DNA from: Streptomyces canus
GTDB taxonomy: Bacteria > Actinomycetota > Actinomycetes > Streptomycetales > Streptomycetaceae
Assembly (NCBI RefSeq): GCF_001514145.1
Contig: NZ_KQ948662.1
Span: forward strand, 368,124 to 432,123
Length of the DNA: 64,000 nt
Direction of reading: 5' to 3'
The notes beneath the pieces are model-generated. The model was not told the origin of the DNA. It saw only the letters and a list, made by a program, of their open reading frames with translations, and searched no databases. Positions 1-7,965 of this stretch are shown here, piece by piece (the first letter of the stretch is position 1; the number at the start of each line of letters is the position of its first letter). A program made the position numbers and the translations under genes.

Positions 1-785
1 TCGTGGCTGCGGCCGATGAAGTTCCACCACATGACGATCTCCTCCTCGAAGGGAGGGCCCCCGAGCAGGATCGTGCGCGCGGGAACGTCCGAGTCGTTCA
101 CCACCATCACGGTGTCGGCGCCACAGGGGACGTAGCCGAGTTCGGCCGGGCGCAGCGCCGTGTCGAGCAGGCGGACGTCTCCGCTGTCGACGAGGAGGCC
201 GTGCTCGAAGGCGGTGTCCACGGCGAGCGTGACCGACGCACCCGGGTCGAGGGTGATCTCGGCACCGAGCAGGGGGGTGAAGGTCCGCACCGGGGAGGTG
301 CTGCCGGCGAGTGAGCCCAGGAAGACCTTGATCTCGGCGCCGTCCACCCGCACCGGCTCGGGCACATGGTGCTGGAAGTCGCGAGCGGTGTCGCGGTGCT
401 CCTCGGGCAGCGCCACCCACAGCTGGACGCCATGGATGACGGTGGTGTCAGGCGTGGAGACCTCGGAGTGCGCGATGCCGTATCCGCCGGTCATGAGGTT
501 CATCTCGCCGGGCCGGACGAGGGCGTGGGTCCCCAGGGTGTCGCGGTGCTCGATCTCCCCGCTGAACAGCCAGCTCACGGTCTGCAGACCGGTGTGCGGA
601 TGCGGGGGCACGTCCATGCCCGTCACCGTGGCGTCGACGGGGCCGTAGTGATCGGCGAAGCACCAGGCTCCGATCAGGGTTCGCGCGCGCTGCGGCAGCG
701 TCCGGCGCACGAGCAGCGCACGCGGCCCGCCCAGCGGCACGTCCCGCGCCGACAGCACCTCGACTTCGCTTTCCACGTTGCTCAC
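1..785 (-). CDS. Pirin family protein (3' end beyond window)
   Basis: Bicupin protein of the pirin family, cytoplasmic, usually a metal-dependent quercetinase-like or regulatory protein. The visible translation starts VSNVESEVEV and contains PPHPHTGLQTVSWLFSGE and, further on, GIAHSEVS. These hold the two His of the HxH pair and the His/Glu that bind iron in pirins. The left edge reads EEEIVMWWNFIGRSH, the typical end of the C-terminal cupin, so only a short tail is missing. The GTG at 783-785 follows a GAGGGGTGG stretch. It is divergent from the AhpD-like gene, with a palindrome at 810-823 between them. The substrate is not known. Confidence 0.85.
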   Translation of the reverse strand, partial: MSNVESEVEVLSARDVPLGGPRALLVRRTLPQRARTLIGAWCFADHYGPVDATVTGMDVPPHPHTGLQTVSWLFSGEIEHRDTLGTHALVRPGEMNLMTGGYGIAHSEVSTPDTTVIHGVQLWVALPEEHRDTARDFQHHVPEPVRVDGAEIKVFLGSLAGSTSPVRTFTPLLGAEITLDPGASVTLAVDTAFEHGLLVDSGDVRLLDTALRPAELGYVPCGADTVMVVNDSDVPARTILLGGPPFEEEIVMWWNFIGRSH

Positions 786-809
786 CGGGACCACCCCTCA
801 CAGACTCTG

Positions 810-823
810 GTTGTCACATCAAC
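810..823. promoter_or_regulatory. Palindromic operator in pirin/AhpD promoter region
   Basis: GTTGTCACATCAAC is a near-palindrome (GTTG...CAAC arms) in the 117-bp divergent promoter region. A close copy (12 of 14 bases) lies at 1436-1449 upstream of the DoxX-like gene, which suggests one shared regulator. No regulator gene lies next to it inside the window. Inference from sequence only. Confidence 0.55.
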
Positions 824-902
824 TATCATGCCACGAAGAGCAGGCCGCTGACCACCACGCACATACGAGGTGCGGTCGCGGTAGCCACGAAGGAGGAACG
901 CA

Positions 903-1412
903 GTGAGCGAGCAGATCCGTGCATCCGCACCGGGCAGGATCTTCATCGACAAGCAGAGCCCCCAGGCCTTCCGCGCCCTGGTGCAGACCTCCGAGGCGGT
1001 GAGCGCGACGGCCGCCGCGGCAGGGCTTGAACGCACCACAATGGAGCTGATCAACCTCCGCGTGTCCCAGCTGAACCGCTGCGCCTACTGCCTCTACCTG
1101 CACACCGGGAAGGCTCTGCGCGCCGGCGAGTCACCGCAGCGACTGGGGGTTCTGGCGGCCTGGCAGGACACCGAGATGTTCACGCCGGTGGAGCGTGCGG
1201 CGCTCCGGCTGGCCGAGGCGACGACCGACCCGACGAACGCCGACGCACAGGCCTCCGCCTACGAGGCCGCCCGCGAGGTTCTCAGCGAGGACCAGATCTC
1301 CGCCGTGATCTGGGTGGCGATCACCATCGGCGCGTTCAACCGCGTGTCGATCATGAGCGGGCATCCGGTGCAGGCGCCTCGCGGGGCTCGGGCCACGCCG
1401 GAGCAGGATTGA
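903..1412 (+). CDS. Carboxymuconolactone decarboxylase / AhpD-like protein
   Basis: A 169-residue protein of the CMD/AhpD alkylhydroperoxidase family. The core carries the redox pair and distal His in LNRCAYCLYLHTGKALR (CxxC followed by H), the AhpD-type active site. The GTG at 903 is preceded by AAGGAGGAA at about 890-898. Family members reduce peroxides using thiols, so this may act in oxidative or electrophile stress. Neighbours are divergent pirin and a downstream DoxX-like gene preceded by a matching palindrome. Pirin, AhpD and DoxX genes often occur together in stress or quinone-detoxification sets (family knowledge). The substrate is unknown. Confidence 0.85.
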   Translation: MSEQIRASAPGRIFIDKQSPQAFRALVQTSEAVSATAAAAGLERTTMELINLRVSQLNRCAYCLYLHTGKALRAGESPQRLGVLAAWQDTEMFTPVERAALRLAEATTDPTNADAQASAYEAAREVLSEDQISAVIWVAITIGAFNRVSIMSGHPVQAPRGARATPEQD

Positions 1413-1435
1413 TGTGTCATCCAAGTTGATTCATT

Positions 1436-1449
1436 GTTGACACGTCAAC
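1436..1449. promoter_or_regulatory. Second copy of the GTTGACACGTCAAC operator
   Basis: GTTGACACGTCAAC has 6-bp arms GTTGAC/GTCAAC around a 2-bp centre. It matches the site at 810-823 at 12 of 14 positions and lies 18 bp before the DoxX-like ATG. The pair implies co-regulation of the AhpD-like and DoxX-like transcription units. Confidence 0.6.
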
Positions 1450-1466
1450 CTCGGAAGGAAGCATCC

Positions 1467-1831
1467 ATGGACATCACGGCCGCCATCCTCAGCGTGCTGC
1501 TCGCCCTCGTGTCGCTGGCCGCGGGTGCGCCCAAGGCTCCGCTGAGGGCGACGTCTCCGCCGGACTGCAGTCGCACATGGGGCTGAGCGCGGGCCTCGTG
1601 CGCTTCATCGGGCTGGCCGAGGTCGCCGCCACCGGTGGCTTGATCATCGGCCTCTTCTGGCAGCCGCTGGGCATCGCGGCCGCCCTAGGATTCACCATCA
1701 CCATGATCGGGGCGGTGGCCTTCCACGCCAAGGCCGGCGACTACGCCGACCCGGCCACCCGGAGGAACACGATGGCTCCCGTCATCCTCACTGCCGTCTC
1801 CGTGGCCACCGCGGTGACGCTCGGAGGGTGA
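1467..1831 (+). pseudogene. DoxX-like membrane protein gene with a frameshift
   Basis: Reading from ATG 1467 (after GGAAGGAA) gives MDITAAILSVLLALVSLAAGAPK, a normal DoxX N-terminal helix, then runs into TGA about 20 codons later. The +1-shifted frame resumes as EGDVSAGLQSHMGLSAGLVR and continues through two membrane helices (around FIGLAEVAATGGLIIGLF and AAALGFTITMIGAVAFHA) to a stop at 1829-1831. A single-base loss near 1535-1547 explains the switch. The intact product would be about 120 residues, the usual DoxX length. It is either a pseudogene or a one-base sequencing error; the clean remainder makes an error plausible. Confidence 0.75.
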
Positions 1832-2281
1832 CGACCACCCCGCTCATCAGCGGGGAGAAACCGGACCGGAAGCGGGTGCCGGAGGTGGTCATCGCGGCGG
1901 CGGCGACCGTACGACCGTGGAAGCCGCCGTGGCAGACCAGGATTCGGGCGCCCGGTGGCCTGCCGGGCCAGCCGCAGCGCCGCCTCCACGGCCTCGCTCC
2001 CGGAGTTGGTGAAGAACAGACTGTCCAGACCGGTCGGCAGCACCTCGCCGAGCTTGTCGACGAGGCGGCGAAGGGGCTGGTGCATGACCGTCGTGTACTG
2101 GCCGTGGATCAGCGTGCCGACCTGTTCCTGCGCCGCCACCACCTTGGGGTGGCAGTGTCCGGTGCTGGTGACGCCGATCCCGGCGGTGAAGTCGAGGTAA
2201 CGGCGGCCGTCCTCGGCGTAGAGGTGGACGCCCTCGCCCCGGGCCGCCACGACGGGCGTGGCCTGGCGACAGTGCGGTCAT
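1830..2281 (-). pseudogene. Truncated class-III aminotransferase (4-aminobutyrate aminotransferase-like)
   Basis: An N-terminal fragment of a PLP-dependent class-III aminotransferase of GabT type. The fragment reads VAARGEGVHLYAEDGRRYLD, TAGIGVTSTGHCHPKVVAAQ and LFFTNSGSEAVEAALRLARQ, then LVCHGGFHGRTVAAAAMTTS and RFRSGFSPLMSGVVVT. These pieces lie in different frames. Shifts occur near 2265, just after an ATG at 2281 encoding MTALS, and near 1944. Homology stops at about 1830, against the end of the DoxX-like gene, so roughly two thirds of the enzyme, including the PLP lysine, is missing. It lies divergent from the PucR gene; PucR regulators often sit beside gabT (family knowledge). Confidence 0.85.
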
Positions 2282-2514
2282 GGTCGTCTCCGAGCCGTAG
2301 GTGTGGACTGCTCGGTCTGCTCCCGTAGCCCGAACCTCTCCAGGTGCCCGAGCGGCGACAACGCCTGATCTGTCCAGCGGGGACGCGGAGTTCGGACGAT
2401 GTGTCAGGCGGCCGGGGCAGCGGCTCGCCACCAGGAGTTCGTTGCCAGGCACAGGGCGGCTCTTGCGCAGGTCAGCCAGGCTTGTCACAGTGTCCGGGCG
2501 GGCAGGGAGGCACT

Positions 2515-4173
2515 ATGGGCGAGAACGGCGTCACCTTGTTGCCGCCGGAACCGGACGACCGGGGCTCCGCCACAGCGGGGCGGCCGCTCACTGTGGCCGA
2601 CGTTCTGGCCCTGCCCGTCCTGGCCACGGGACAGCCGCAGGTGGTGACCGGGGTGACGCAGCTCGACCGACCGGTGCGCTGGGTCCACATCACCGAGCTG
2701 ACGGACCCGGCGTCCTTCCTCAAGGGCGGCGAACTGGTCCTGACCACGGGTATGCCCCTGCCCGAGGATCCGACCGGAGTCCGCCGGTACGTGGACGAAC
2801 TCGCCGACGTCGGAGCCGCGGCCCTCGTCATCGAGCTCGTACGCCGCTACCACCGCCCGCCCGACGCGCTCGTCCAGGCCTGCCGGGCCCGCGACCTGCC
2901 TCTCGTCACCCTCTCCGAGGACGTCAACTTCCTGGAGGTCACCCAGGTCGTCCACACGCTCCTCCTCGGCAACCAGACGGACGTGATGCGGCGGACCCAG
3001 CGGATCCACGAGGCGTTCACCGGCCTGACGCTGCGCGGCGCGGGACCCGAGGACGTGGTGCGGGCGGCGGCGGAGCTGAGCGGCCGCACGGTCGTCCTCG
3101 AGAACCTGGTGCACCAGGCGCTGATCTGCGAGGCCTCCGGCAGCACGGTCGAAGAGGCGCTCGCCGACTGGGAACAGCGCTCCAGAGCCGTACCGTCCCG
3201 CGACCGCACGGAAGTGTGCGGTCCCGAGGGCTGGCTCGTGGCACCCGTGGAGTACCAGGGCGATCGCTGGGGCCGCGTGACCATGCTCCCGGGCCCCGCC
3301 GGCGGGCCGGCACTCTTCGTACCCGAGGACGTCACCGTTCTGGAGCGGACGGCGATGGCCCTGACCATCGCCCGCCTCATCCATACGACGACCTGGGAAC
3401 GCGCCGCGCACCGCAACGCCCTGCGCGACCTCGCCGAACAGCGCCACCACTCCCCCGAGGACGCCCGCGCCCGCGTCGCCGCGCTGGGTCTGCCCACCGA
3501 AGGCGGATTCGTCGCGGTGCTGGTGGACCTGCGGCGGGGAGACAACGGCTCCGAGCCCGAGTCCCTTCTGGCCCAGGAACTACGGACCGCGGGCGTGCCC
3601 GCACTCGTCGGCGCACTGGCCCCCGGGCGACTCGGGGTGCTGCTGGCGCTGCCTCACTCACAGCCCTGGCGACCCACCGTCGAGCGGCTCAGCCGGACCG
3701 CACGCGGCCTGGATCCCGAGGCGGTCGTGAGCATCGGTGCCGAGGTCGCGGACCTCTACGACGCCCCCCGTTCCTTCCGCGAGGCCGAACGCGTGGCCGA
3801 GTCCGCCCTGCCCGGGCTTGCCCCGCCCGACGGCAGGTCCTTCCACGAGCTGTCCGACATCGGCCTGCGCCGCCTGCTGTACGCACTCCGCGAGGACATC
3901 CGCGTCCAGGACTACGCCGAGCGGCAGCTCGGCCGTCTCGTCGACCACGACACCCGGCACGGCACAGACCTGCTGACGACCCTGCGCCACTACCTCGACG
4001 CGGCCGGCAACAAGACCACCGCCGCCCGCCGCGGCGGCCTCTCCCGGGAAACGGTCTACCAACGCCTTCGCGCCATCGAGCGCATCCTCCACCGCGACCT
4101 CGAATCCGGCGAACAGCGCACCGAACTGCACGTGGCGCTGGCTGCACTTGATGTTCTGCGTGCCCCTCACTGA
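2515..4173 (+). CDS. PucR family transcriptional regulator
   Basis: A 552-residue DNA-binding regulator. The N-terminal PucR-type domain spans about residues 20-150 (RPLTVADVLALPVLATGQPQ, then SFLKGGELVLTTGMPLPEDP). A central GGDEF-like/CdaR middle region follows, and the C-terminal PucR helix-turn-helix lies at about 490-550 (RHYLDAAGNKTTAARRGGLS, RETVYQRLRAIERIL). I chose ATG 2515 because GGGAGG lies just upstream at 2505-2510; the same frame is open further upstream. The divergent neighbour is a broken aminotransferase, so its original target may have been lost. PucR proteins often control purine, GABA or polyamine catabolism. The effector is unknown. Confidence 0.88.
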   Translation: MGENGVTLLPPEPDDRGSATAGRPLTVADVLALPVLATGQPQVVTGVTQLDRPVRWVHITELTDPASFLKGGELVLTTGMPLPEDPTGVRRYVDELADVGAAALVIELVRRYHRPPDALVQACRARDLPLVTLSEDVNFLEVTQVVHTLLLGNQTDVMRRTQRIHEAFTGLTLRGAGPEDVVRAAAELSGRTVVLENLVHQALICEASGSTVEEALADWEQRSRAVPSRDRTEVCGPEGWLVAPVEYQGDRWGRVTMLPGPAGGPALFVPEDVTVLERTAMALTIARLIHTTTWERAAHRNALRDLAEQRHHSPEDARARVAALGLPTEGGFVAVLVDLRRGDNGSEPESLLAQELRTAGVPALVGALAPGRLGVLLALPHSQPWRPTVERLSRTARGLDPEAVVSIGAEVADLYDAPRSFREAERVAESALPGLAPPDGRSFHELSDIGLRRLLYALREDIRVQDYAERQLGRLVDHDTRHGTDLLTTLRHYLDAAGNKTTAARRGGLSRETVYQRLRAIERILHRDLESGEQRTELHVALAALDVLRAPH

Positions 4174-4274
4174 ACGCCCGGAACAAGCGCACAACACCTG
4201 CACACCCGCTACCAGGCAAAAGACACTGGTCAGCGTCCCGAGGGTAAACAGGTTGTTCCGTACTCCCCGTATAG

Positions 4275-4289
4275 TTGCGTTGTGAGCAA
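4275..4289. promoter_or_regulatory. TTGC-N7-GCAA site over the iclR start codon
   Basis: TTGCGTTGTGAGCAA spans the GTG start (4282-4284) of the IclR gene. TATAGT at 4270-4275 resembles a -10 element placed 6 bases before that GTG, which would make the transcript leaderless. The same arm pattern occurs at 7831-7845 and 7915-7929 upstream of the Rieske operon. The site may be an autoregulatory operator. Part of it is coding sequence, so chance is possible. Confidence 0.45.
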
Positions 4290-5079
4290 CTACAACCCGG
4301 ATAACGAAACGACAGGGTCGTCGAGCGGCGGGGTGCAGTCCGTCGACCGGGCCATTCACGTGATGGAGATCCTCGCCCAGCGCGGCGAGGCCGGCGTCAG
4401 CGAGGTGGCCGCCGAGATCGACGTTCACAAGTCCACGGCGTTCCGGCTTCTCGGCGCCCTGGAGGCGCGCGGCCTGGTGGAACAGGCGGGTGAGCGCGGC
4501 AAGTACCGTCTCGGTTTCGGCATCGTGCGCCTGGCCGGCGCGGTCACCGGACGCATCGACATCACCCAGCAGAGCCGCCCGGTCTGCGAGGACCTGGCGG
4601 AGGAGATCGGCGAGACCGTGAACCTCGCCGTGATGCAGGAGCGTTACGCGGTCAACCTCTACCAGGTGCGCGGCCCGGGTGCCGTCACCGCGCAGAACTG
4701 GGTCGGCCAACTGACCCCGTTGCACGCCACGTCGAGCGGCAAGATCCTGCTGGCCCACCTGCCGGCCAAGGAGCGCGCCGTGCTGTTGACCGAGACCGGC
4801 CTGAAGAAGGTCACCCCACGCACCATCACCGCGAAGACGACGCTCGAGAAGAACCTCGCCGAGGCCCGGGAGCGCGGTTACGCCTGGGCCCTGGAGGAGT
4901 TGGAGCTCGGCCTGCACGCCATGGCCGCGCCGGTCCGCGACCGGGACGGCGAGGTCATCGCGGCGCTCAGCGCCTCAGGACCGGCGTACCGGCTCTCCGA
5001 GGAGCGTCTGCACGAGCTCGCTCCGGTACTGGTCAAGGGCGCCGAGGAGATCAGCCACCGCATGGGTTACCTGGGCTGA
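4282..5079 (+). CDS. IclR family transcriptional regulator
   Basis: A 265-residue regulator. The winged helix-turn-helix covers about residues 14-75 (GVQSVDRAIHVMEILAQRGE, VHKSTAFRLLGALEARGLVE). The effector-binding IclR domain covers about 85-260 (QLTPLHATSSGKILLAHLPA, YAWALEELELGLHAMAAPVR). No convincing ribosome site precedes GTG 4282, while a -10-like TATAGT lies directly upstream, consistent with a leaderless mRNA. Its 3' end overlaps the convergent Rieske oxygenase gene by 13 bp. IclR proteins commonly control adjacent aromatic or quaternary-amine catabolic operons, so this one most likely regulates the ferredoxin-reductase-oxygenase operon. The ligand is unknown. Confidence 0.9.
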   Translation: MSNYNPDNETTGSSSGGVQSVDRAIHVMEILAQRGEAGVSEVAAEIDVHKSTAFRLLGALEARGLVEQAGERGKYRLGFGIVRLAGAVTGRIDITQQSRPVCEDLAEEIGETVNLAVMQERYAVNLYQVRGPGAVTAQNWVGQLTPLHATSSGKILLAHLPAKERAVLLTETGLKKVTPRTITAKTTLEKNLAEARERGYAWALEELELGLHAMAAPVRDRDGEVIAALSASGPAYRLSEERLHELAPVLVKGAEEISHRMGYLG

Positions 5080-6194
5080 GCCCCCAGTCGGGCCTGGACC
5101 CAGTCGTGGAACTCGCCGATGTGGTGCTCGCTGGGCACCAGGACGCCTCCCTTGGCGTACAGCCGTGAGCTCATCCCGGGCTGCGTGCGCTCGCACGCGT
5201 CGAAGTCCTGCCGGTTGACCCGGTCGAAGAGCTCCACCGACCTGCTGACGTCCTTGCCGCTCTCCACGACATGCGGCAGATACAGCCAGTCGCACTCGAC
5301 GATCGTGCGGTCGGCGGCGACCGGGTACATCCGGTGGAAGATGACATGGTCGGGCACGAGGTTGATGAACACCTGCGGCCGCACGGTGATCGCGTAGTAG
5401 CGGCGGTCCTGGTCCTCGGAGACTCCGGGAATCCGGTCCAGCCCCTCCGAGCCGTCGACCGTGAAGCCCCTGACGTCCGCACCGAACTCCGCGCCGTGGC
5501 CCACGTAGTACTGGGCCGCGTATCCGTCGGCGAACTCCGGTAGCACCTCGGTGAGTTCGGGGTGGATCGTCGCGCAGTGGTAGCACTCCATGAAGTTCTC
5601 GACGATGAGTTTCCAGTTCGCCTTGACGTCATAGACGATCCGCCGGCCGACCTCCAGCCCCCCGATGTCGTAGTGCTCGATCGACTCGGTGTCGCCCAGG
5701 CGCGCGATCACGTCCTGGACGACCTCGTCGAAGGGCGGCGGGTCCTCCGCGAGGCACACCCAGACATAGCCCAGCCATTCGCGCACCGCCACGCTCGCGA
5801 GGCCGTACTCGGTACGGCCCACGTCCAGCATCTTCGTCAGGTTCGGCGCCGCCACGAGCTTGCCCGTCAGGTCGTACGTCCAGGCGTGGTACGGGCATTG
5901 GAAGGCTCGCTTGACCTCGCCGGACTCCTCGGTGCACAGCTTGGCGCCGCGGTGCCGGCAGACGTTGAAGTAGGCGCGGATCGAGTTGTCCCGTGCCCGC
6001 GTGACGAGGATGCTCTCGCGGCCCACCTCAACCGTCTTGAAGGCACCGGGTTTGGGCAGGTCGAAGGCGCGGACGGCGCAGAACCACATCGCTTCGAAGA
6101 TGCGCTCCTGCTCCTGGGCGAAGATCCCGGGATCCGTGTAGGAGACGCCGGGGAGGGTGGCGATCAGACTGTCCGGCAGGCTGGTCGAGGTCAC
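5067..6194 (-). CDS. Rieske non-heme iron oxygenase, large subunit (probable demethylase of a quaternary amine)
   Basis: A 375-residue terminal oxygenase. The Rieske [2Fe-2S] motif CRHRGAKL...CPYHAWTYD lies at about residues 80-105. The catalytic iron site is NFMECYHCATIHPEL (two His). The residue bridging the two metal centres is Glu (MECYH) rather than the Asp of aromatic dioxygenases, as in carnitine/betaine-type oxygenases (from memory). GTG 6194 has GAGGAG 6 bases upstream. It is the last gene of the operon ferredoxin-reductase-oxygenase. The nearby mycothiol-dependent formaldehyde dehydrogenase supports an N- or O-demethylation releasing formaldehyde, as in glycine betaine or stachydrine breakdown. 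The substrate is inferred, not shown. Confidence 0.85.
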   Translation of the reverse strand: MTSTSLPDSLIATLPGVSYTDPGIFAQEQERIFEAMWFCAVRAFDLPKPGAFKTVEVGRESILVTRARDNSIRAYFNVCRHRGAKLCTEESGEVKRAFQCPYHAWTYDLTGKLVAAPNLTKMLDVGRTEYGLASVAVREWLGYVWVCLAEDPPPFDEVVQDVIARLGDTESIEHYDIGGLEVGRRIVYDVKANWKLIVENFMECYHCATIHPELTEVLPEFADGYAAQYYVGHGAEFGADVRGFTVDGSEGLDRIPGVSEDQDRRYYAITVRPQVFINLVPDHVIFHRMYPVAADRTIVECDWLYLPHVVESGKDVSRSVELFDRVNRQDFDACERTQPGMSSRLYAKGGVLVPSEHHIGEFHDWVQARLGAQPR

Positions 6195-6282
6195 AGTGCA
6201 CTCCTCGGGGATCGTCGTGGACCGGTGAAGCACGCCGGGACGAGCGGACGGCGTTCTGAACGGGGCGACAGCGGCGGTGCTG

Positions 6283-7443
6283 TCAGGCCGCGGCGGCGAG
6301 CTGCTTGCGCCAGCGCATGAACGGCCGCGGCTGATTCATCCCGAGCACGGCGACCGGATGGCCGCAACGCCGGTAGACGGCCAGGACGTTGCGGTCGTCC
6401 CGGGCGCCTTCCTCGATCGTCACACTGTCGGCGCCGGCGGCGTGACCGGCGAACTGGATCTTCACGCCGTACTGGTCCGACCAGAAGTACGGCGGCCTCG
6501 GCGTGCCCGGTTCCACGGCACCGCCCGCCAGCAGTGCGGTGACCGCGGCGCCGGGCCGCTCCCGGGCGCCGGTCCAGTGCTCGACCCGGCGGTGCAGGCC
6601 CGCGCGCGGGTCGTACCAGGAGGCGCAGTCACCGACCGCGACCACACCGGCCAGGCTGGTGCGGCCGTCGGCGCCGCACTTGACGCCGTCGTCGAGCTCG
6701 ATGCCCGAGCCCGCGAGCCATTCGACGCACGGGCGGGCACCGACCCCCACCACCACGATGTCGGCGGGGACGCTGCGGCCGTCCTCCAGCAGGACGGCGT
6801 CGACGCGGCTCTCGCCGCTCAGTCCCTTGACACCGACTCCGCACAACAGCCGTACCCCGTGGTCCGCGTGGAGGGCGGAGACGATGGCGCCCATGGTCTC
6901 GCCGAGCGGTCCGGCCAGCGGGGTCGGGGCCGCTTCCACCACGGTCACGTCGAGCCCGAGGGCGTACGCGGTGGAGGCGACCTCGGCGCCGATGAAGCCG
7001 CCGCCGATCACCACCAGCCGTCCCCCGAGGGTCAGCTCGTCGCGCAGCGCGCGGGCGTCGTCCAGGGTGCGCAGGGTGTGCACCCCGGCCAGGCCGTCCG
7101 TGCCGGGCAGGGTCCGGGCGGCGGCGCCGGTCGCTATGACGACGCCGTCCGCCCGTACCTCGCTGCCGTCGGCGAGCCGTACGGCGCGCTGCGGGCCGTC
7201 GAGACCGACAGCGCGGACACCGAGCAGCCACTGTGCCCGCAGGTCCTCGGTGTCCGGCTCCAGCGCGAGATCGGCCTCGGCGAGGGAGCCGGCCAGGAAC
7301 TCCTTGGACAACGGGGGCCTGTCGTACGGGCGGTGGAGTTCGTCGCCGATGACGACGAGCCGCCCGTCGTAGCCCTGTTTCCGCAGCGAGCGCGCCGCCG
7401 ACAGACCGGCGAGCGAGGCGCCGACCACGGCGACCGTCCTCAC
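6283..7443 (-). CDS. FAD-dependent ferredoxin reductase of the Rieske system
   Basis: A 386-residue pyridine-nucleotide-disulfide-type oxidoreductase. The FAD-binding Rossmann motif is at the N-terminus (VRTVAVVGASLAGLSAARSL), the NAD(P)H-binding motif is in the middle (GRLVVIGGGFIGAEVAS), and the FAD-contacting VGDCASWYDP follows. A C-terminal reductase domain ends RPFMRWRKQL. GTG 7443 overlaps the ferredoxin stop as GTGA, so translation is coupled. It should pass electrons from NAD(P)H to the adjacent Rieske ferredoxin and on to the oxygenase. The frame stays open upstream through the ferredoxin gene, but only the GTG gives the family N-terminus. Confidence 0.9.
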   Translation of the reverse strand: MRTVAVVGASLAGLSAARSLRKQGYDGRLVVIGDELHRPYDRPPLSKEFLAGSLAEADLALEPDTEDLRAQWLLGVRAVGLDGPQRAVRLADGSEVRADGVVIATGAAARTLPGTDGLAGVHTLRTLDDARALRDELTLGGRLVVIGGGFIGAEVASTAYALGLDVTVVEAAPTPLAGPLGETMGAIVSALHADHGVRLLCGVGVKGLSGESRVDAVLLEDGRSVPADIVVVGVGARPCVEWLAGSGIELDDGVKCGADGRTSLAGVVAVGDCASWYDPRAGLHRRVEHWTGARERPGAAVTALLAGGAVEPGTPRPPYFWSDQYGVKIQFAGHAAGADSVTIEEGARDDRNVLAVYRRCGHPVAVLGMNQPRPFMRWRKQLAAAA

Positions 7444-7802
7444 GCGGGTCCGCCGGCGAGCCGGGCCGCGACACAGGGCGGCAGGTTGGGCGCGTCCAGG
7501 GACAGCTGGACGTAGATCATGCCGTCCTCGACGTGGACCTCGTGGGTGCGGACCGGGCGCTTGGCCGGTGGGGCGTCGACGGCGCCGGTCCGCAGGTCGA
7601 ACTTCGAGGCGTGCAGCGGGCATTCGACCTCGCAGCCCTCCAGCCAGCCGTCGGCGAGCGAGGCGTCCTGATGGGTGCAGGTGTCGTCGATGGCGAAGAC
7701 CTCGCCGTCGTCGGTGTGGAACACCGAGACCGGCGGATCGATGTCGAGCCGGTAGGCCTCGCCTCGAGGAAGGTCCACGAGACGGCACGCGGGAATCATC
7801 AT
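7440..7802 (-). CDS. Rieske-type [2Fe-2S] ferredoxin
   Basis: A 120-residue small Rieske protein. Cluster ligands are in CTHQDASLADG and CPLHASKFDLRTG (C-x-H ... C-x2-H). It resembles the ferredoxin subunit of multicomponent dioxygenases. The start is the first of two adjacent ATG codons, at 7802, with GAGGTG about 4 bases upstream. It is the first gene of the operon, and its stop overlaps the reductase start. The promoter region at 7803-7965 holds two TTGC-N7-GCAA sites and a long inverted repeat, which suggests tight control, probably by the IclR protein. Confidence 0.9.
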   Translation of the reverse strand: MMIPACRLVDLPRGEAYRLDIDPPVSVFHTDDGEVFAIDDTCTHQDASLADGWLEGCEVECPLHASKFDLRTGAVDAPPAKRPVRTHEVHVEDGMIYVQLSLDAPNLPPCVAARLAGGPA

Positions 7803-7830
7803 GACACCTCGGTGCGTATAGCGAAACGGA

Positions 7831-7845
7831 TTGCGTTGAACGCAA
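7831..7845. promoter_or_regulatory. Perfect palindrome upstream of the Rieske operon
   Basis: TTGCGTTGAACGCAA is a perfect 15-bp palindrome centred 36 bp upstream of the ferredoxin ATG. It shares TTGC-N7-GCAA with the site at the iclR start and another at 7915-7929. It is the best candidate for an IclR operator. Confidence 0.6.
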
Positions 7846-7903
7846 CGTCAGTTTGAGGGCGCCCACAAACCCTTGTCAAGGCGTCCAGAAGACGGACCCA
7901 CCC

Positions 7904-7952
7904 TTTGTTTCCCGTTGCCTGGTGCGCAACATCATGCGCCATAGGAAACAAA
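7904..7952. promoter_or_regulatory. Inverted repeat enclosing a second TTGC-N7-GCAA site
   Basis: TTTGTTTCC (7904-7912) and GGAAACAAA (7944-7952) are perfect 9-bp arms. Between them lies TTGCCTGGTGCGCAA (7915-7929). The block sits between the 3' end of mscR and the promoter of the ferredoxin operon. It could be an upstream operator or activator site, or a terminator for mscR. Confidence 0.5.
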
Positions 7953-7965
7953 TGACACCCGCCCC

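Noticed and set aside
6283..7866. Extended reductase start upstream of 7443
   Set aside because: The extra residues are the ferredoxin gene read out of frame; the FAD motif begins right after GTG 7443.
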